NCBI GenBank assembly: GCA_002839445.1
Contig: PGYB01000002.1
Span: 186,001 to 250,000, forward strand
Direction: 5' to 3'
Length of the DNA: 64,000 bases
From: Candidatus Riflebacteria bacterium HGW-Riflebacteria-1
Lineage (GTDB): Bacteria; Muiribacteriota; Ozemobacteria; Ozemobacterales; Ozemobacteraceae
In this document: one piece after another, positions 59,573 through 64,000 of the stretch
Numbering within the stretch: the stretch's first letter is position 1
Layout of the letters: every line of letters starts with the position of its first letter
The notes under the pieces: generated by a model
Database searches by the model: none
What the model was told of the DNA's origin: nothing
The model's input: only the letters and a program-made list of their open reading frames with translations
Position numbers and translations under genes: made by a program

Positions 59573-60643
59573 TTATTCCCTCAAGAAGCAGCCACAGGCA
59601 GCTGCCAGAGAGTTGCGCTCGGCATCGTTAACCGGCCGGCCGCTCACAAAGAGCTGGTAAAGCTCAGAGACACATCTTACTTTGGTATTAAGGTTGGTGC
59701 CGAGCATTACGTGGATATTTTCAAAGTTCGCACCACCGCCAGAAATGATAACTTCATGGATGGTGAATTCGCGGAATTTGGTCAGATAACTTTCAATGGC
59801 GCCAAATATTTCGCGGCAGAGAATGGCGAATACGTTTTTGATAACGGTAAAATTGTATTGAACATCCTGCTCGGGAGAAGGTTCTGGCAAAAAGAAGTTT
59901 TCGTTGCGTTTAAACTGGTCGGCATCAGGTTCTGGCACATGAAAGTGCTTGCTGAGCTGTTTGGTGAAATCGTAGCCACCGACCGGACGGTTTTGTAAAG
60001 CACGCAACATACCATCTTTGAAGACTCCGATCGAAGTTGACTCATGCCCGAGATGAATCAGGCAGATGTTTTTGCCCTTGTTGTCGTTGTTCATGAGGTA
60101 GTGCTCAATCAGATTAGCGACGCCGAAAAAGTTGAGGTCGATCATTACCGGGTTCAGACCAGCGCGCTGCACAATGCTGCCGGCTTCGAGCAGATTGTTT
60201 TTTATCGTGGCAATGGCCAGCACAATCTCGTCTTCTTCCCAGCTGCCGATGCTCTGCTGGTTAATAAACCAGTTGTCGTAGGGCAGGGGCATTACCGGCT
60301 CAAGGTCTTCTCTGACAGCTTCTTCCATTTCCTTGCGGGAATAGCGCGGAGGAGTTACCATAACGTTGATCAACGATGAATGGTCGGGCAACATCAACAT
60401 AATGTTTTCGTAAGATAGCTTGGTTTCTTTGATCAGCGAAGCGGCGGCCTTGCGAACAGGCTCTGACTCCATTATTGGAAACTCAATGAAGGTTGACACG
60501 ACAAAGTCTTTGGAAGCGTCTGTTGACAGGCACTTCTTGAGGCGAATTTCACCAGCTGAAGCTGATTCAAGCATCAACAGGCGCATTTCGTAGGTTCCCA
60601 TTTCAAGAACCGTGTTGATCTTATATCCAGACCTTGCCATCAA
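59573..60643 (-). CDS. pilM: PilM-like actin-fold pilus assembly protein
   Basis: This 356-residue cytoplasmic protein has the actin-like fold of PilM and binds the N-terminus of PilN. The usual first phosphate motif (DxG) reads TVLEMGTYEM (about residue 11, Glu for Asp). The second phosphate motif reads ICLIHLGHESTSIGVF (about residue 194, His for Asp). The conserved end VIISGGGANFENI is present (about residue 310). So ATP binding may be changed. It follows pilB by no gap (stop and start adjacent) and precedes pilN by one base. Confidence 0.9.
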   Translation of the reverse strand: MMARSGYKINTVLEMGTYEMRLLMLESASAGEIRLKKCLSTDASKDFVVSTFIEFPIMESEPVRKAAASLIKETKLSYENIMLMLPDHSSLINVMVTPPRYSRKEMEEAVREDLEPVMPLPYDNWFINQQSIGSWEEDEIVLAIATIKNNLLEAGSIVQRAGLNPVMIDLNFFGVANLIEHYLMNNDNKGKNICLIHLGHESTSIGVFKDGMLRALQNRPVGGYDFTKQLSKHFHVPEPDADQFKRNENFFLPEPSPEQDVQYNFTVIKNVFAILCREIFGAIESYLTKFREFTIHEVIISGGGANFENIHVMLGTNLNTKVRCVSELYQLFVSGRPVNDAERNSLAAACGCFLRE

Positions 60644-62422
60644 TTAACTTCCCATATTGATCATGATGTATTCTTCGATAGGAACTTCGCCTTCGAGAAC
60701 TTTTGCCAGGCAGCATTCTGACAGGGTTTTAACCTTGCGTTTACGCAGGTGGGTTATCAGCTCCAGGCTGGTACGGCGTTGCCCGATCATCTCCTTGAGG
60801 TCAGGAGTGATTTCAATAACTTCATAAAGACCGGTTCTGTCTCTGAAACCGCTGTTGTTACAAGCTTTGCAGCCCATGCCGCGATAAAGCTTGTGGGCTG
60901 CAAGTTCGTTCATGTCGATGCCGAGAGAAGCTGCCAGGTAGGGAGTCTGCTCAATCTCAGTCTTGCAGTGCGGGCAGATTTTTCTGACCAAACGCTGACC
61001 GACCAGCAGACAAAGGGCAGACGCATAAAGATATGGGTCGATACCAATGTTTTCGAGTCGGTTAATTGTTTCGATAGCGGTATTGGCGTGAATTGTCGAA
61101 AAAACCATGTGACCGGTAAGAGCGGCTTTAACCGTAATTTCTGCTGTTTCGTAATCGCGGATTTCGCCGACGAGAATGATGTCGGGGTCGAGACGCAGAA
61201 TCGAGCGCAGGCCGCGCGCAAAGGTCAGAGAGCGGTTAGGGTCGTTCTTGTTTTCGAAAACCTGCATCTGGTGAACACCCGGAATTTTGAATTCAACCGG
61301 GTCTTCAACGGTGATGATTTTTTTCTGGCGACTGTTGATCAGCGAGAGGGCTGAATACAGAGTGGTTGTCTTACCTGAGCCGGTAGGACCGGCAAGCAGA
61401 CAGAGTCCCCATGGCTTTCCGATGTTGTATTCAAAAATACGCAGGTCATCGTCGTGAAAGCCGAGACCCTTAAGGTCAAGGTTGACGCGGCCGGCATCAA
61501 GAATTCGGATCGTGCAGTTCTGGCCATATATCGAGGGCAGAATCGCGACGCGGAACTCGATCTGCTGATTCTTGACTCTGAGCTTGAAGTTGCCGTCCTG
61601 TGGCATGAAACGCTCGGTGATGTCAAGGTTCGACATGATCTTGATACGCGAGATGATCGCCATCTGCGCAGCTTTTTCGATAGGCAGAATGTCATACAGA
61701 ATACCGTCGATACGATATCTGACCTGGATAATCTTTTCAAAAGCTTCGATGTGAACGTCAGAAGCGCGCATTTTAACGGCATCAAGAATAATCTTGTGAA
61801 CCAGCGTTACGATAGAAGTCTGGTCTGATTCGCGCTTGAGTTCTTCGAGGTTGAGATCACCCTGTTGTCCTGCAGTGTTCGCGAACGCTTCTGAGAAGAG
61901 GTTCTCTTCTTTGGTGAATTCAAGTTTAACATCTTTGAGCAGGTCGTCCATCGGCACGTTGTCGAGAACGTTCTGCGGGCGATACAGCACTTCGTTGATG
62001 ATATGCAGTATCTGGGATTTTGTCGCCAGCACCCATTTGATGAACATGAAGCCGGTGGCCATTTTGATACTGTCGAACATTTTGGTATTGGTCGGGTCAA
62101 AAACTGCGATGGTCAAAGACTTTGGCTCTTTGCGCAAAGGAATGAACTTGTAGGTCTTGATCAGGCTCTCAGGAATCTGCCGGATCAAATCAGAATTGAG
62201 CTCGGCGCTGCCAAGGTTGACGAATTCTATACCGTGCTGCATTGACAGGCCGCGAAACAGGGTTTCCTCGCTCAAAGCTTTGTCTTCGATGAGAATTTCG
62301 CCAATCATTTTACGGGCAGATGGTTGGCGTCTGAGAGCGGTTTCAAGCTGTTCCTGCGTGACAGCGCGCATCTCGACCAGGATCTCACCGATTCTTTTTC
62401 TTTTTAGAAAATCTGCAGCCAT
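60644..62422 (-). CDS. pilB: PilB/GspE-family pilus assembly ATPase
   Basis: This 592-residue ATPase drives pilus extension. It has an MshEN-type N-terminal domain (residues about 10-150, RKRIGEILVEMRAVTQEQLE), then the ATPase: Walker A LAGPTGSGKTTTLYSAL (about 343-359), Asp box TVEDPVEF, Walker B DPDIILVGEIRDYETAEI, the His box GHMVFSTIHANTAIETINRL, and a zinc-binding four-Cys motif (CPHCKTE and GCKACNNSG). The length and motifs match PilB/GspE, not the retraction ATPase PilT. pilT and pilC are not in the window. It lies 87 bases after the prepilin-like gene. Confidence 0.96.
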   Translation of the reverse strand: MAADFLKRKRIGEILVEMRAVTQEQLETALRRQPSARKMIGEILIEDKALSEETLFRGLSMQHGIEFVNLGSAELNSDLIRQIPESLIKTYKFIPLRKEPKSLTIAVFDPTNTKMFDSIKMATGFMFIKWVLATKSQILHIINEVLYRPQNVLDNVPMDDLLKDVKLEFTKEENLFSEAFANTAGQQGDLNLEELKRESDQTSIVTLVHKIILDAVKMRASDVHIEAFEKIIQVRYRIDGILYDILPIEKAAQMAIISRIKIMSNLDITERFMPQDGNFKLRVKNQQIEFRVAILPSIYGQNCTIRILDAGRVNLDLKGLGFHDDDLRIFEYNIGKPWGLCLLAGPTGSGKTTTLYSALSLINSRQKKIITVEDPVEFKIPGVHQMQVFENKNDPNRSLTFARGLRSILRLDPDIILVGEIRDYETAEITVKAALTGHMVFSTIHANTAIETINRLENIGIDPYLYASALCLLVGQRLVRKICPHCKTEIEQTPYLAASLGIDMNELAAHKLYRGMGCKACNNSGFRDRTGLYEVIEITPDLKEMIGQRRTSLELITHLRKRKVKTLSECCLAKVLEGEVPIEEYIMINMGS

Positions 62423-62509
62423 GATTTAGTTAGTCCTTCTCCACAAGTATCGGCATATCAATTTCATTTTTTAATTATTTTTCGCGTAAATCTGTTAAAT
62501 CAGCACAAA

Positions 62510-63139
62510 TCAGTAATTCACCCCATCAATAGTCAGGGTAATAGATGTGTAATCAAGAGCAATTGCCGGATTCACACCGACGTTGGTTCCAAGAAAAAGT
62601 GGCTGGTCAATAGCGGGAGCGAAGCTGGTAGGGTCGTTATCGTTGTTTATAAAAGCTCTTTCTGTATCCAAATCAAACACGCCATTGCTATTTGCATCGT
62701 AAAAATATGCCGAGGGGTTGGTAAATGTTAAAGCAGAAGTTGGCATTGGTGAGCCGTCTTTAGGATTTAAAAATACTGGCATAGATTGGAGATATTTTAT
62801 GTTGCTACGCCTTTGAGGAAGGTAAGTTGGCGGTGGAGCAGAATTTTCAACCAGCTGTATAGGGCCGGCAACAATTTCTGAACCGTCAGCAGCACCGGAT
62901 TTTGGGTCTACCAGCATTGGCACACCAGTATTGTTGACACCTACAGCAAAAGGCCCGCGCAGATTATCGCCACGAAACTGATTGAGAACCGTGCGGTAGG
63001 TTGCCAGGTTTTGCTTGAGCGTCGACAGACGGGCATCATAGATGTAGTCGTTATAGTATGGCACCGCTACGCCGGCCAGAATGCCGATTATAGTGATAAC
63101 GATCAGAAGTTCTATTATCGTAAAACCTTTTCTTTTCAT
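62510..63139 (-). CDS. Type IV prepilin-like protein (GspG/PilA-type N-terminus)
   Basis: The start is set at the ATG at 63139 (209 residues), with GAGGA five bases ahead. It begins MKRKGFTIIELLIVITIIGIL, a class III leader cut by PilD between Gly5 and Phe6, with Glu at mature position 5. A long membrane helix follows. The C-terminal part has a short GspG-like Asp-rich region (SNGVFDLDTERAFINNDND), possibly Ca-binding, and ends in TSITLTIDGVNY. It could be a pseudopilin or minor pilin. It lies eight bases after the neighbouring prepilin gene. Confidence 0.9.
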   Translation of the reverse strand: MKRKGFTIIELLIVITIIGILAGVAVPYYNDYIYDARLSTLKQNLATYRTVLNQFRGDNLRGPFAVGVNNTGVPMLVDPKSGAADGSEIVAGPIQLVENSAPPPTYLPQRRSNIKYLQSMPVFLNPKDGSPMPTSALTFTNPSAYFYDANSNGVFDLDTERAFINNDNDPTSFAPAIDQPLFLGTNVGVNPAIALDYTSITLTIDGVNY

Positions 63140-63147
63140 GCTAGTCC

Positions 63148-63708
63148 TCACCAGTCCTGATATTTTGTGCCATCAATGGCAGTGACAAAACCACGACGTC
63201 TGGCAGCTTCGGTCACACATGATATGTCCAGAACGCCTACGTGGTTCAAGGGTAGAGCAGTTATGCCAGCTGCGTAAGTTCCGACAGCTGTGCCAGAAGC
63301 GCTATGAACAACCCATTCTGCAGCTCCAACAAATGGATCTGCCGGGATGGTATTCAAATATGGCTTGGGATAAAAAGTTGCTGCCAGTCCGCCATCTCGA
63401 TCTAATACTGGATAGCCAACCGCGCTAGGTTTTACCAGGGCTTCAAGAGATGGTGGGTGGAGCTGGCTGTCAGGAACCGTGAAAAGCATTGCGTAGCCAC
63501 CAGATGTGGCCGCCAGAACATTTCGACAATCTCTTTTCCAGAGCATTATTGCCTGTCGTATTGCGTCCTGACTGTTTTCAAGCTGCGTTTCCTGAGTTTT
63601 GATATAGGTGATTTCGGCTACTGGCACGGCTGCAATCGCTATGACACCCATAATAGCAACAACTATAAGCATTTCAAACAGCGAAAAACCGCTTCTTTTA
63701 CCAGTCAT
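63148..63708 (-). CDS. Type IV prepilin-like protein
   Basis: This 186-residue protein begins MTGKRSGFSLFEMLIVVAIM, a class III prepilin leader with cleavage expected between Gly7 and Phe8 and Glu at mature position 5, followed by one long hydrophobic helix. The C-terminal part contains two Cys (WKRDCRNVLAA and ISCVTEAARRRGF) that could form a disulphide, typical of pilins. Its start overlaps the stop of the next, partial upstream gene by 11 bases. It belongs to the same run as the 62510 prepilin and pilB. Confidence 0.9.
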   Translation of the reverse strand: MTGKRSGFSLFEMLIVVAIMGVIAIAAVPVAEITYIKTQETQLENSQDAIRQAIMLWKRDCRNVLAATSGGYAMLFTVPDSQLHPPSLEALVKPSAVGYPVLDRDGGLAATFYPKPYLNTIPADPFVGAAEWVVHSASGTAVGTYAAGITALPLNHVGVLDISCVTEAARRRGFVTAIDGTKYQDW

Positions 63709-64000
63709 CGGTTTTGCTCCCGTTCAAGGCCTGTCCAGCACCGCGCGAAACAATATCGGCAACGCCAGAAGCTTTGTTGCCCCAATGTGTAGAGTCGTAA
63801 GGCAGAGTGGTTTCCAATACTGTGACATCTTTTACAACAGGTTTGTATTCAAAGTGTGCGCTGGGAATCCATCCTAAAAAGGGGTGCGGAGGAATGTGCC
63901 TGACAAAACGCCTCTCGACAGGTATTGTGAGGGTGTAAATGGCGTTGGGCGCACCTAATCCCGTTGGAACATCTATTTTTACAATGACATTGCCGTCAAG
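63698..64000 (-). CDS. C-terminal part of a gene in the prepilin cluster (truncated at the window edge)
   Basis: The last 100 residues of an open frame are visible, ending in SKTDDW; the beginning lies past 64000. The segment is beta-rich (IYTLTIPVERRFVRHIPPH, KPVVKDVTVLETTLPYDSTHWG) and has no recognised motif. It overlaps the 63148 prepilin start by 11 bases, so it is co-translated with it. The position fits another pilin-like protein, but the N-terminal leader that would show this is out of view. Confidence 0.7.
   Translation of the reverse strand, partial: LDGNVIVKIDVPTGLGAPNAIYTLTIPVERRFVRHIPPHPFLGWIPSAHFEYKPVVKDVTVLETTLPYDSTHWGNKASGVADIVSRGAGQALNGSKTDDW

Overview
The window comes from a diderm (Gram-negative type) bacterium of roughly balanced base composition. 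It carries an LPS core and lipid A operon (three GT9 heptosyltransferase-family genes, WaaA, an LpxL-type acyltransferase), murein enzymes, a type IV pilus assembly operon, and a CheC/CheD plus FliA/WhiG sigma factor cluster. CheC/CheD beside LPS genes, many TPR/HEAT/FecR/carboxypeptidase-regulatory proteins and many lineage-specific proteins point away from the well-studied Proteobacteria. A candidate phylum such as Riflebacteria is a guess from gene style only, not a demonstrated placement.

Layout. 1-9500 (mostly minus): a truncated UvrD-like helicase, a small membrane protein, pbpC and a giant alpha-2-macroglobulin, the last two forming the classic macroglobulin/PBP1C pair. 9600-13089 (plus): a three-gene operon of a secreted alkaline-phosphatase-fold protein that has lost its catalytic residues, a primase-like/RecA-like fusion with altered catalytic motifs, and acylphosphatase. 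13090-13499: a gene-free 410-bp stretch with nested inverted repeats. 13500-22023 (minus): a HEAT lipoprotein, a B3/B4-domain protein, a MurC-like ligase, a three-gene overlapping surface operon (beta-barrel, FecR protein, FN3 lipoprotein) and a LysM-M23 murein hydrolase. 22167-26283: a DUF3465-like membrane protein, RlpA, a HAMP-only membrane protein, then cheC-cheD-small membrane protein-fliA. 26408-30156: pth, gpmI, gmk and a FecR protein. 30218-37613 (minus): smr, arfB, three GT9 genes, waaA, lpxL and a DUF362/ferredoxin protein in a tightly overlapping run. 37617-39415: a pair of exported proteins of unknown role. 39608: an orphan anti-sigma-type kinase.

40089-49730 (minus) is the most unusual region: a co-directional module of AAA+ ATPase, two-TM coiled-coil protein, ABC ATPase with a long N-terminal extension, ABC permease with a long extracytoplasmic insertion, two paralogous NMT1-type binding protein/OmpA fusions, and a PspA-family protein between those two. 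It looks like a trans-envelope device that could couple peptidoglycan anchoring, a NitT/TauT-like transporter and PspA membrane maintenance. 49970-64000: a beta-barrel-like protein, then (minus) three prepilin-like genes, pilB, pilM, pilN, pilO, a PilP-like gene, a HEAT protein and two large TPR proteins that share an exported-TPR/membrane-helix/cytoplasmic-TPR layout.

Consensus-like sigma-70 promoters are visible before gpmI, the 29422 FecR gene, cheC and the HAMP gene. Clear hairpin terminators lie at 23798-23876 and 30181-30203. No rRNA, tRNA, CRISPR array, transposase or integrase was recognised.
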